From Mesostigma viride (Eukaryota > Streptophyta > Mesostigmatophyceae > Mesostigmatales > Mesostigmataceae), in NCBI GenBank assembly GCA_009746045.1, contig RPFO01000409.1, positions 1-41,313 on the forward strand: a stretch of DNA of 41,313 nucleotides, given 5' to 3'. Made by a program: the position numbers and the translations under genes. Below, piece after piece: positions 27,439 through 35,112 of this stretch. Positions within the stretch are counted from its first letter, which is position 1, and each line of letters opens with the position of its first letter. Under the pieces are notes generated by a model. That model made no database searches. It was not told where the DNA came from and saw only the letters and a list, made by a program, of their open reading frames with translations.

Positions 27439-27464
27439 GCGCGTCCGTCTTCCGGAGTCCGCGC
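27439..27464 (-). terminator. Hairpin just downstream of the RING-like gene
   Basis: GCGCG and TCCG pair with CGGA and CGCGC, with a 3-base bulge and a 5-base loop: 9 bp in all. It lies 8 bases past the stop codon of the leftward gene (27472), in an otherwise AT-rich gap between converging genes. Confidence 0.4.
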
Positions 27465-27471
27465 TTGAGGT

Positions 27472-28113
27472 TTACATCGCCCTGTACGTGGCGGCCAGCA
27501 CGGACTTCTCGGGGCTGTACACGAAAAAGGGGGGGTCCGAAATGAAGTCGGCCCCGTCCTCGATGATGCACTCGTCCTGAGCGCACACGGGGCACGTGAC
27601 GCACTTGTTCGGATCCTCCGCGCCCTCCAGCCTTTTCACGGCGGCGATGGCGCAGTCGACGCAGACGCCGTCCATGTGCAGGTGGCGCTGGTCCTTCTTG
27701 AAAGGGAAGTAGGGATCCATCACGAAATTGGTCATCGTCTCGCACGCACCGCAGACGAGGGGGTCCCTCACGTCGTTCGCCAGCAGGGCGACGTCCCTGT
27801 GCTTTTCTTTCTTGGCCTCGATCCCCATCACGCGCAAGAAGGCCACGTTGGACTCCACGAGGCCTTCGAAGAGGACGCCGTGGGGCAGGACGTCCGCGTC
27901 TCCGAGGCGCGCTTCCTTCATGCACCTCTGGAAATCCTCGTCGCTCATGTTCTTGCAGGCCTTGCGCGCGGCCGCGAAGAACTCGGCCACCTTGTGGACG
28001 ACCTTGTTCTGCCCGGGATTCGGCGGGTCGTTCCTCTCCTTGGACGTGGCCGTGTCGTCCAAGGCGTGGCACGTGCGCTTCTTGTTCTCGCGCTCGTTGG
28101 CTATGGCGGACAT
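27472..28113 (-). CDS. RING-finger-like protein
   Basis: The product is 213 aa. C121-x2-C124, H144/H146, C151-x2-C154 and C171-x2-C174-x2-C177 have the spacing of a RING or U-box-like cross-brace, so an E3 ubiquitin ligase role is possible but a zinc structural role is equally open. The N-terminal 115 residues are mostly helical and charged. The start MSAIANEREN was chosen over longer in-frame readings, which run through the promoter region. It shares a divergent promoter with the zinc protein at 28529. Confidence 0.75.
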   Translation of the reverse strand: MSAIANERENKKRTCHALDDTATSKERNDPPNPGQNKVVHKVAEFFAAARKACKNMSDEDFQRCMKEARLGDADVLPHGVLFEGLVESNVAFLRVMGIEAKKEKHRDVALLANDVRDPLVCGACETMTNFVMDPYFPFKKDQRHLHMDGVCVDCAIAAVKRLEGAEDPNKCVTCPVCAQDECIIEDGADFISDPPFFVYSPEKSVLAATYRAM

Positions 28114-28528
28114 GGCTGCCGGCGTGGTGGTGAGGTTGGTTTGGGAGAGAGCTGTGAGGTGGGGTGGGCCTGTGGGCGCCCTCCTTTTGTATCTGTGGCC
28201 CGGTGACGGCGCCCCCACTGTTGCCATACACTTGGGAAAAATGGAGGGAAAAAGGCGGGTCAGCTGACCCGGGTACTGGCCGGTACTGACCCTGATCCCA
28301 GTCTGGCAAAAGCTCGCTTCTGATTGGTCCGTTCGATATCTGATCCAGTGGCTTCTAAAGCTCGCTTCTGATTGGTCCGTTTCAGGTCTGGTCCTGTGGC
28401 TTCTAGAAGGTTCCCTGGACCACTGGAAAGGACAAAAAGAGGCGGAGGGGGGAGAGGCGCTCACAGGCCCACCCAACCCACAACCACCCAACCCCGTTAG
28501 AGCGAGCGTCCGCCATATCCGAAAAAAG
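28114..28528. promoter_or_regulatory. Divergent promoter with duplicated CCAAT block and heat-shock-like element
   Basis: A 48-bp block with GCTCGCTTCTGATTGGTCCG occurs twice in tandem (ATTGG, i.e. CCAAT, at 28323 and 28371). TTCTAGAAGGTTC at 28401-28413 is a perfect three-unit heat-shock-type element and matches the one at 14264-14276. TATA-like sequences lie on both sides: ATACAAAAGG (minus, about 28183-28192) towards the RING-like gene, and a weaker GACAAAAAG (28431-28439) towards the gene at 28529. Confidence 0.65.
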
Positions 28529-29242
28529 ATGGATGCCACCATCATCGTCCCTTGCACTTTCGGTCTCGGGTATTACGCCGAGAGCGCGGAGGAGGCGGCC
28601 AAGAAGCGCAAAGCGGAGGAATCGCGCGCGCGCAACTCGTGCAGCTCCACGAAACTTTGCGCCAACCACAAGTCGGGGTGCATGAGCGACCGCGGCATGC
28701 TGATGAACGCGAAGAGCGTCCTGGACGGCGGTGACGAGTGCCTGGTGGTGCATCGGTGCGTGGGCTTCGTGCACCACAAGATGGAGAACGAGAACGAGGA
28801 GCCGTGCGTCGTGTACCTGGAGAGCAAGTGCGAGGAAGCGGGCAACGGCGATTCGCGCAACTGCTTTTGGTGCGGCGACCTCGTCGACGTGGTCAACATG
28901 GACTCCTCCTTCGGCAGGCTGGGTCTTACTTCGGCCACGTTCCTGTGCCCCAACGAGCGCTGCCTGTACAAGTGCAAGGGGATCGACATGTTCGAGGAGC
29001 ACATCGACCGGTGCGACCAGGGCATCGTGCAGTGCACCAACCGCGCGGTCGTGGGCGGAGTCGACTTCGGGTGCTCGGAGTGGCTGGACCCCACCGAGCT
29101 CCACGAGTGCGAGTTCGACTTTCGCAGCTCCGACCCCGCGAAGAGCGCCGCGGCCAAGATGGCGTTTTTGGAGGCGTTGGCGAGAGGCAACGTTCTGGTG
29201 AAGGACGCCCAAGCCGTGCTGATGTCGCTGCTCAACGTTTGA
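28529..29242 (+). CDS. Zinc-finger-like protein, paralogue of 13237-14154
   Basis: The product is 237 aa. Cys/His positions follow the same order as in the 305-aa protein: CANHKSGC, CFWCGDLVDV, CPNERCLYKC, H158 and C162, CTNRAVVGGVDFGC, then LHECEFDFRS. The shared signature (VVxGVxxGC ... HxCxxDF) makes them paralogues with TRAF-type zinc-finger character. It lacks the long disordered N-terminus. Its stop overlaps by 11 bases the end of the converging gene at 29232. Confidence 0.8.
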   Translation: MDATIIVPCTFGLGYYAESAEEAAKKRKAEESRARNSCSSTKLCANHKSGCMSDRGMLMNAKSVLDGGDECLVVHRCVGFVHHKMENENEEPCVVYLESKCEEAGNGDSRNCFWCGDLVDVVNMDSSFGRLGLTSATFLCPNERCLYKCKGIDMFEEHIDRCDQGIVQCTNRAVVGGVDFGCSEWLDPTELHECEFDFRSSDPAKSAAAKMAFLEALARGNVLVKDAQAVLMSLLNV

Positions 29243-29537
29243 CCTTCTTGGTGGCGCGTTTCCGCTTCCTGGGCTTGGGTTTCAGGCTCCTTTTCCGAGC
29301 CTTGTGCCAGGCTTTCGCGGTCTCCGTTTCCGCCTTGTATTCCCTCCACACATCCAGCGCCTCCTTGATGGAGTCGTACGCCTCGTTCGGGAGGTTGTTA
29401 TTGTAGACGTAGCCGGCGATGTCCCAATCGTCGTAGGGGCGCCAAGAGTGCCTCACTCTGCCCGTGGCGGGGTGTATCCTCGAGTCCATGTCGAACGGGA
29501 GGTCGTACAGAGGGATCCCCTCTTCGTCCGTGCTCAT
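29232..29537 (-). CDS. Small protein with Lys/Arg-rich tail
   Basis: The product is 101 aa. An acidic/aromatic first half (DDWDIAGYVYNNNLPNEAYDSI) is followed by a helix and a very basic tail (KPKPRKRKRATKKVKR). It may be DNA-associated. It overlaps tail to tail with the zinc protein gene. Upstream (29540-29570) is AT-rich. The family is unknown. Confidence 0.7.
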   Translation of the reverse strand: MSTDEEGIPLYDLPFDMDSRIHPATGRVRHSWRPYDDWDIAGYVYNNNLPNEAYDSIKEALDVWREYKAETETAKAWHKARKRSLKPKPRKRKRATKKVKR

Positions 29538-29670
29538 TCGCTGTTATAAATTAATTGTAACATTAATAATAAAATGCGACCCCTTGAACACACATCATTG
29601 TCTGCGTGCTCGAGGGTTAGTGCGTTAAAACGGGCCGGATATAAATGTACACTTGTTATGAATCGCAGTG

Positions 29671-30833
29671 ATGGCCACTAAGATGATAGACGTTCAGATC
29701 TCCGAGGACCCGGACTTGGGCGCACCGCACGCCCCGGGGCCTTCCGGCTCGAGCCAGCCGCGTCCCCGTCACGACTACGGGGGTACGGACAACTTCGACA
29801 TGCTGGCGAACCCGAAGAAGGCCGTATCGCAGTACGCCCCCCGGCGAGCGCCACGCCGGCTCCTCCGCCGAACAGGACGGCGTTCGAGTTCGACGACTTC
29901 GCGGACGATCCCGACGACTTCGACGGATCGGAGCTGTACGCGGACGATACGGTCGCTGCCCAGCCCAAGAAGCTGACGAGGGAGGAGGTGTTCAAGGAGA
30001 AGCTGGAACTACTGCACAAGCTGCACCGTATGAAGGAGAAGGGGTACGACGTTCAGAACTTCGACATGACGTCGGATCTGGACGAGATGCGCTTCGAGTA
30101 CGACAAGTTGGAGAGGTCGGCGAGGACGAGGGCGAGCGTTAACATGATGCGCCAGATCCTGATCGCCACGACGAGCGGGATGCAGTTCCTGAACCACCGG
30201 TACGACCCGGTCGGCATGAAGCTGGACGGTTGGAGCGAAAGCATTATGGCCAACATCACGGATTACGACGGCGTATTCGAGCGTCTGCACGACAAGTACG
30301 GCGGCAGCGTAAGCGTGGCCCCGGAAATCGAGTTGTTGGTCATGGTCGGTTCGAGCGCCATCTTCTTCCACATGTCCCAGTCCATGATGAGCGCCGGTCT
30401 GCCGTCCATGGACCAGATCGCCAAGACGGACCCGGAGCTGATGAAGAGTCTGCTCAAAGTAATGATGAACAACTCGATGGGTCCCAGCCCCTCTTCGGGC
30501 GTGAAGATCCAGGAGGAGTATAAGGCGCCCCGGGACGGGGAGTACGTCATGAAAGGGCCCGGGGGGCGGGCCTTCGACGCGGATTCGGGCCGCCCCGCCG
30601 TGATCGACTTCGACAAGGTCGTGCAGAGCGCCATGAGTCCCAGGGGGCCTCAGCCGGCGGTGGTGGAGGTCACGGCGGACGACACCGAGAGCGTCGCGGA
30701 TAGCGTCGCCGGAAACGTGAAGAGTTTCACCGTCAACAACGGTTCGGGGGGCAAGAAGAAGAAGGGGGGGAAGAAGGCGGCGTCAAATAAGAGCGAGGAG
30801 GCCGCCTCGGGCCTCGTCAGTTTCGATCTTTAG
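29671..30833 (+). CDS. NCLDV conserved protein (DUF5767-like), frameshift at a C-run
   Basis: The N-terminal part reads MATKMIDVQISEDPDLG to AVSQYAP in one frame. After the C6 run at 29837-29842 the reading continues in the next frame (AFEFDDFADDPDDFDG, then LTREEVFKEKLELLHK). One extra C makes the gene continuous at about 387 codons. The core (KGYDVQNFDMTSDLDEM, YDPVGMKLDGWSES, PEIELLVMVGSSAIFFHM) resembles a family that I recall as DUF5767, conserved among algal giant viruses and other NCLDVs; its role is not known. The C-terminus is disordered with a Gly/Lys stretch. I treat the break as possibly a base-calling error. Confidence 0.75.
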
Positions 30834-30847
30834 GCGGTCGCCGTAGT

Positions 30848-31009
30848 CTACTTTCGCGACCTCTTTTTCCTCGTAGTCGACTTCCTTCGACGCCGCTGCT
30901 CCACCCTGTGATCGTACATTTCCAACTCGAGCTTGGGCGTGTTGTAGGGCCTGAGCCTCATCCCTCCTCCGCTCACGGTCCTGATCGTCCTCCTCCTTGT
31001 AGTCGGCAT
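30848..31009 (-). CDS. 53-residue Arg-rich basic protein
   Basis: It starts MPTTRRRTIRTVSGGG and ends RKSTTRKKRSRK. About one residue in three is Arg or Lys. It converges on the DUF5767-like gene (14 bases between stops) and lies divergent to the nuclease-like gene at 31068, filling a gap exactly. Small basic proteins of this type accompany virion DNA in several viruses; here that is inference. It is short, so chance cannot be fully excluded. Confidence 0.55.
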   Translation of the reverse strand: MPTTRRRTIRTVSGGGMRLRPYNTPKLELEMYDHRVEQRRRRKSTTRKKRSRK

Positions 31010-31067
31010 TCAATATACAAGTTGAATACGAAAAAAATGTTTTATCTTGCCTAAATGATCGAGATGC

Positions 31068-31721
31068 ATGGGGGATGAGACGGACGAATTCGTCCAGGTG
31101 AGCACGTCCATGATCCGCGAGTCTCTCCCCAAACTCAACCTGAAGACCCGATTGGACTTTTTCCATCACCTCGGCGTGCAATGCGAGTTGGGCAAGGATT
31201 ACAAGTACGTGGACGTCAAGCACGGGCGGACCACGTACAAGGAGCTGTTCGTGCACGCGTCTCGCCTGGCGTCCCTGGGCATCGTGAACACCAAAAACGA
31301 CAGGGCCCAGAAGGTGAGCGAGGACGACGTGAGATGGCGCCTGCTGGACACGGGCCTCGCCCCCCTCGCGGCGGACGACGATCCGCCGGTGACGGACGGC
31401 AGCAGTAGCGACGTGGCTCAAAAGGTGGCCGGGGACACCCCGGCGGCGAGGATCGAGGTGGCGTGTCCGTGCGGGAAGGTGGACGTCGTGTGCGACGATC
31501 TGAAAACCATCATCGAGGTGAAGGACATGGACAGGTGGATGTACGGTCTGGGCCAACTACAGGCGTACGGGCTCTTCTTCCCCGGGTACAAGAAACGCTT
31601 GCACCTGTTCAAGACGGAATCGTCTTCGGGCGGAGTCAGGAAGCTCCTTCTCATTCAGAAGGTCTGCCAGATTTACGACATCGACGTGACCGTCGACGAG
31701 GACAGCATACGGCTACATTGA
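31068..31721 (+). CDS. PD-(D/E)XK nuclease-like protein
   Basis: The product is 217 aa. D139 in GKVDVVC, E150-V151-K152 in TIIEVKDM and Q163 in GLGQLQAYGLFFPGYKKRLHLF match the protein at 15726-16397 in order and spacing, and the C-terminal QIYDIDVTVD matches LYDIELTLD. The N-terminal half differs: it lacks the FPGxxQRDTPV domain and instead has a helical region of its own. It is probably a nuclease or a derived DNA-binding protein. The stop overlaps by 9 bases the converging gene at 31713. AT-rich sequence with AATATACAAG lies upstream. Confidence 0.8.
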   Translation: MGDETDEFVQVSTSMIRESLPKLNLKTRLDFFHHLGVQCELGKDYKYVDVKHGRTTYKELFVHASRLASLGIVNTKNDRAQKVSEDDVRWRLLDTGLAPLAADDDPPVTDGSSSDVAQKVAGDTPAARIEVACPCGKVDVVCDDLKTIIEVKDMDRWMYGLGQLQAYGLFFPGYKKRLHLFKTESSSGGVRKLLLIQKVCQIYDIDVTVDEDSIRLH

Positions 31722-32549
31722 CCTCTCTCGGGCCAGTTTGCCTTCCGCCAGCCACGTGAGGAACAGCTTGCGGTTGAGTTGCCCGCCGTCGCTCCTGTTG
31801 CTCTCGTTGAGCCACGGCTCCGGGTTGTTCGCCAGTTGGATCAGCGCCTGGGCGTCCATGTCCTTCACGTACTTGGTCCCCACCTTGGTCCCCTCCGTCC
31901 CGGCCATGTCCAGGAAGTTGGCGATCACGGCCGTGTGACGACCTCCGCCGCTCACGGAGAAATCGTACAGCTCCCTCCCTCTCTTCGTGCCCTTCTCCAA
32001 CTTCCCTTTGCTCACGGCGGCGTCTTCGCGGTGCGTCTGCTCCTCCCGCTTGTTTCCTTCCCAGCAACAATTGAATTTGTTGTAGAGCCCCTCTCTCGTC
32101 GTCGTCGAGAGACTCGTGGCTCCGTCCTCCTCCTGCGCCTTCGCCGCCAGCGGGAACGTCTGCCAATCCGAACTCTTGTCCAGCGTCTCGGACTTGGCCG
32201 CGTCCTTCCACTTCATCATCTCGTTCCTCTCCGATTTGAACGCGGACTTCACGGCGTCCAACACGGCGTCACGGTTGCTCGTCATGAGAGCCGCCTGTCT
32301 TACGTCCGCTTGGAAATTCGGAGGACCGGACGTCCGGAACGTCGTCGGCGCGTTTGATAGGATGCTAGACACCGCGGCGCCAGAGGGCGCCGACGCGCCA
32401 CCGACGGTGTTCGGCTTCGTCAAGGCCTCTTTTTTCTGCGCGGCCATGTCTTCCTCGTCCGTCCACTTGGCCCACAAGAGGGCGAACACGAACCACAGCA
32501 CGATCGACAATACGACGCCCACAATGATGATCACGCCTCTCTTGGACAT
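31713..32549 (-). CDS. Membrane-anchored protein of unknown family
   Basis: The product is 278 aa. One strong hydrophobic helix at residues 5-27 (VIIIVGVVLSIVLWFVFALLW) is followed by a soluble domain. The Cys pair in NKFNCCWEGN and the stretch GRHTAVIANFLDMAGTEG are the most distinctive parts. The N-terminal anchor and gene neighbourhood suggest a virion membrane protein. The upstream gap is AT-rich (TTTTATTATAAC before the ATG). Confidence 0.8.
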   Translation of the reverse strand: MSKRGVIIIVGVVLSIVLWFVFALLWAKWTDEEDMAAQKKEALTKPNTVGGASAPSGAAVSSILSNAPTTFRTSGPPNFQADVRQAALMTSNRDAVLDAVKSAFKSERNEMMKWKDAAKSETLDKSSDWQTFPLAAKAQEEDGATSLSTTTREGLYNKFNCCWEGNKREEQTHREDAAVSKGKLEKGTKRGRELYDFSVSGGGRHTAVIANFLDMAGTEGTKVGTKYVKDMDAQALIQLANNPEPWLNESNRSDGGQLNRKLFLTWLAEGKLARERSM

Positions 32550-32572
32550 GTTATAATAAAACAGCGACTAAA

Positions 32573-32779
32573 TTATTTAATCATAGCGATTTCCACGATA
32601 TCCCCGTTCTCGTCTCGTATGCTGACCACCAGGGTCTTGCGGGCCGACGCGTCCACCTTCGACTCGATTCGGAAATGTCCGATGTCCAGCGGGTTGATCC
32701 GCGACATGCTCTGGGACTCCTCCACGAAACGGACGCGACTACCCACGACGAGCTCTCTGGCCGTGACGGACTGATTCAT
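32573..32779 (-). CDS. Small conserved-looking protein, 68 aa
   Basis: A compact beta-rich sequence (VVGSRVRFVEESQS, GHFRIESKVD, KTLVVSIRDENGDIVEI) lies 23 bases from the neighbouring gene, on the same strand and with similar AT-rich upstream sequence. No family is recognised. Confidence 0.65.
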   Translation of the reverse strand: MNQSVTARELVVGSRVRFVEESQSMSRINPLDIGHFRIESKVDASARKTLVVSIRDENGDIVEIAMIK

Positions 32780-32818
32780 GATGGTACTAACTAGTAACAG
32801 CGATAGAAAAACGAGAGC

Positions 32819-33744
32819 TCAATTCGTCTCCTTGGCTATCTCCCGGAATATCACGTCCAGCCCCTCCTGTTTCTTCATGATGTCCGCCTGTCTAAACGGG
32901 TTGCTCACCCACTCGACCACCTTCTTTGGGTTGTTGTCCGCGTCTTCCTCCAACCACCTCTCGGGCGTTTCCGTCATCACCTGGTAGATGTACTCTTCCT
33001 TGAGGAATTTCTGAAGTTTGGTCTTGTCGCTGATGTCCACCTTCTCGTTGGCCGCGATCACCCCGTCCTTGTCTCTATCCAACCTCTCCAACATCTTGTC
33101 GGTGAATCCGAAGTCCAACATGTCGTCGCAGAACCCGATGATGGCCGCCGTCGCCAATTTCACCTTCACGGTCTCTCCGTCCGTCGTCTTGTAGCTGTAC
33201 TCGTAATTGTATATTTTGTCCTTGAAAGTGTCGAAGTCCTTGGGCCACTGCTTCTTGTAGGTACTCAGGAACGCTTCCAACTTCGCGTTGTGAGCCATGG
33301 CTTCGGGGGACAGGTTTTTGCCCTCCACCCTCGTATTCTCGTACTGCTTCTGAACCAACTCGTACGACTTTTTGACGAACTCTAGGAACGGGACTTCTTT
33401 ATTCTGGCACCGTTTTCTCAGCGTCGCGTACAGGATGGCCCCTATCGGATTCGCCGCCATGGCCGCTAGGATGCCGCACCCGATCTTCTTGAGAATTTTC
33501 TTCGCCATCTCCACGCTCTTGAACACGCCTGCCATGATCCCGGACGCGAGTCCGCGGATCCACGCCCACGCGGACCTGAACTTCACCATGATGGTCACCA
33601 CCGCGGCCGTGAACAAGAGGATCAGGAACAGGAAAACCGCGCCCCCGACTCCGATACCCCCCCGTCGCCCGACACGGCGATGTTGGGAGAAGCGCCCTGT
33701 GATTGCATCGAGGACATGGCGTTCATCGCGAACAATTGCGCCAT
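32819..33744 (-). CDS. Membrane protein with EF-hand loop, frameshift at a G-run
   Basis: From the ATG at 33744 the reading is MAQLFAMNAMSSMQSQG to the run of seven C at 33657-33663 (G7 on the coding strand). One extra G leads into GAVFLFLILLFTAAVVTIM, a transmembrane helix, and the long downstream frame. The soluble part contains DRDKDGVIAANE, a canonical EF-hand loop (D1, D3, D5, G6, I8, E12), so Ca2+ binding is likely. A second hydrophobic patch is CGILAAMAANPIGAILYA. Full length is about 308 codons. If the frameshift is real, the downstream frame could begin at MVKFRSAWAWIRG (about 33586) without its helix. Confidence 0.75.
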
Positions 33745-33762
33745 GGGCCGACTGTGTATAAA

Positions 33763-33996
33763 TTACTTGCTTATTTTCTTCGCGATCGTCTGCGGAAAAC
33801 GAGTCTCCTCGAACGCCTTGTTGACGCCCGTCGTCTCGAGCACGACGTGAGCTATGGCGACGGACAACGCGAATTGGACGAATATCCAGGGCGACTCGTT
33901 CGACAGATCCGGACGGCGAGATACCGCGACGGCGTGGACGAAAAAATGCACGATGGTCGCCACGACGACACGCACAAACAATTCACGAAAGTTCAT
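33763..33996 (-). CDS. Small two-helix membrane protein, 77 aa
   Basis: Hydrophobic segments lie at about residues 6-23 and 37-55 (FVQFALSVAIAHVVL). It sits between the EF-hand protein and the fibre-type gene, on the same strand. Upstream is AT-rich with repeated TTCGTTCATATA. The family is unknown; its small size and context fit a virion membrane protein. Confidence 0.65.
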   Translation of the reverse strand: MNFRELFVRVVVATIVHFFVHAVAVSRRPDLSNESPWIFVQFALSVAIAHVVLETTGVNKAFEETRFPQTIAKKISK

Positions 33997-34028
33997 ATTC
34001 GTTCATATATTCGTTAATTAAAATTCGT

Positions 34029-35060
34029 TCATTCCATCACTTGCACGGTTTTCGAGAGGACTCCCATCACCCACTTCTGCACCTCGAGCTGTCCGTTCGC
34101 GTTGACCGTGAACCTGTACTTGGTGCCTCCGTTGCCTATCTCCAGCGACCCTAGAACGTCGACCACTCCCGACCCCGCCTCCAGCGCGAGAGTCGAAGAA
34201 GCCGTGGACTTGATGACCAGTGAGGAGATGTTGAACCCGTCGCCGTCCACCGCCCCGGGCGTCACATGGTCGATGACCAGATGCCCCGATGGGTTGTCTC
34301 CCGAATCGTCCGGGACACGGGGGAACACGTCCACGCTCGTGGAGGACGCGATCCTCACGTTCGCCCCCGCCTCCGTCGCCTCCAACCTCAACTGCTCGGC
34401 TCCAGAACGGATCGTCAAATCCGCCGTGCCGCTCGACGAAAGGGTGGCGCGGGCCGTCGTCGTCCCGGTGTTCGTATAGTCCGCACTCTTGTGCACGCCC
34501 AGATTCAACGTCGCGAGATTGTTGGACACGTCCTTGCCGAACACCTTGACGGCATCGCCAGACCCCGTCGCTCCGTTTCCTTTGTACGCGTGCAGCTCGC
34601 CCACAGTGACCACGTGCGTGTCGTCGCCGTCTAGTGCCCTCGCTCCGGACAACACGAGGTCGTCGTTCGTCGACTTCAAGACGCTGTGTTTCCCGGTCGT
34701 GTACGCCGGATTCGTCACATCTCCTTGCAAGTTGAGCGACGCTAACGTGGTCTCCACCACCGTGATGCCCGACACCTCCGCCGATCCTCCTCCCCCGCCG
34801 CCCCCCTCGACGCCAGTCGGTGTCACTTCGAGATTGGTCGTGCCGGAGGAGAGAGACACCGAGTCCGCGCCGAACACGATGGACGGCTGCTCATTCGGAG
34901 GCACGCCTTCCCGATAGTACACGAGCTTCATGTTCGTCCCGTCCTGCACGATTCGCAGGACTCCGGTCTCGGTAAAATCTTCATTGTGCGTGGTGATGCT
35001 CTTGGTGTGGACGGAGTTGAAATACAACGTCCCTTGCGGCGAGAGAAGGTGGGGAGGCAT
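34029..35060 (-). CDS. Fibre/adhesin-type structural protein
   Basis: The product is 343 aa. It is beta-rich and rich in Ser, Thr, Gly, Val and Asn, with no Cys. It opens with TLYFNSVHTKSITTHNEDF, has a GGGGGGG linker at about residue 86 and repeats of the kind LVLSGARALDGDD and TADLTIRSGAEQLRLEATEAG that are typical of trimeric fibre or tail-spike shafts in algal virus and phage structural proteins. It is next to, and compositionally like, the 935-aa protein; both probably decorate the virion. TATAGTATATAACC lies just upstream of the ATG. Confidence 0.7.
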   Translation of the reverse strand: MPPHLLSPQGTLYFNSVHTKSITTHNEDFTETGVLRIVQDGTNMKLVYYREGVPPNEQPSIVFGADSVSLSSGTTNLEVTPTGVEGGGGGGGSAEVSGITVVETTLASLNLQGDVTNPAYTTGKHSVLKSTNDDLVLSGARALDGDDTHVVTVGELHAYKGNGATGSGDAVKVFGKDVSNNLATLNLGVHKSADYTNTGTTTARATLSSSGTADLTIRSGAEQLRLEATEAGANVRIASSTSVDVFPRVPDDSGDNPSGHLVIDHVTPGAVDGDGFNISSLVIKSTASSTLALEAGSGVVDVLGSLEIGNGGTKYRFTVNANGQLEVQKWVMGVLSKTVQVME

Positions 35061-35112
35061 GTTCTCGGTTATATACTATACACATTAAAACTCTCACGAA
35101 TACACCTCACGT

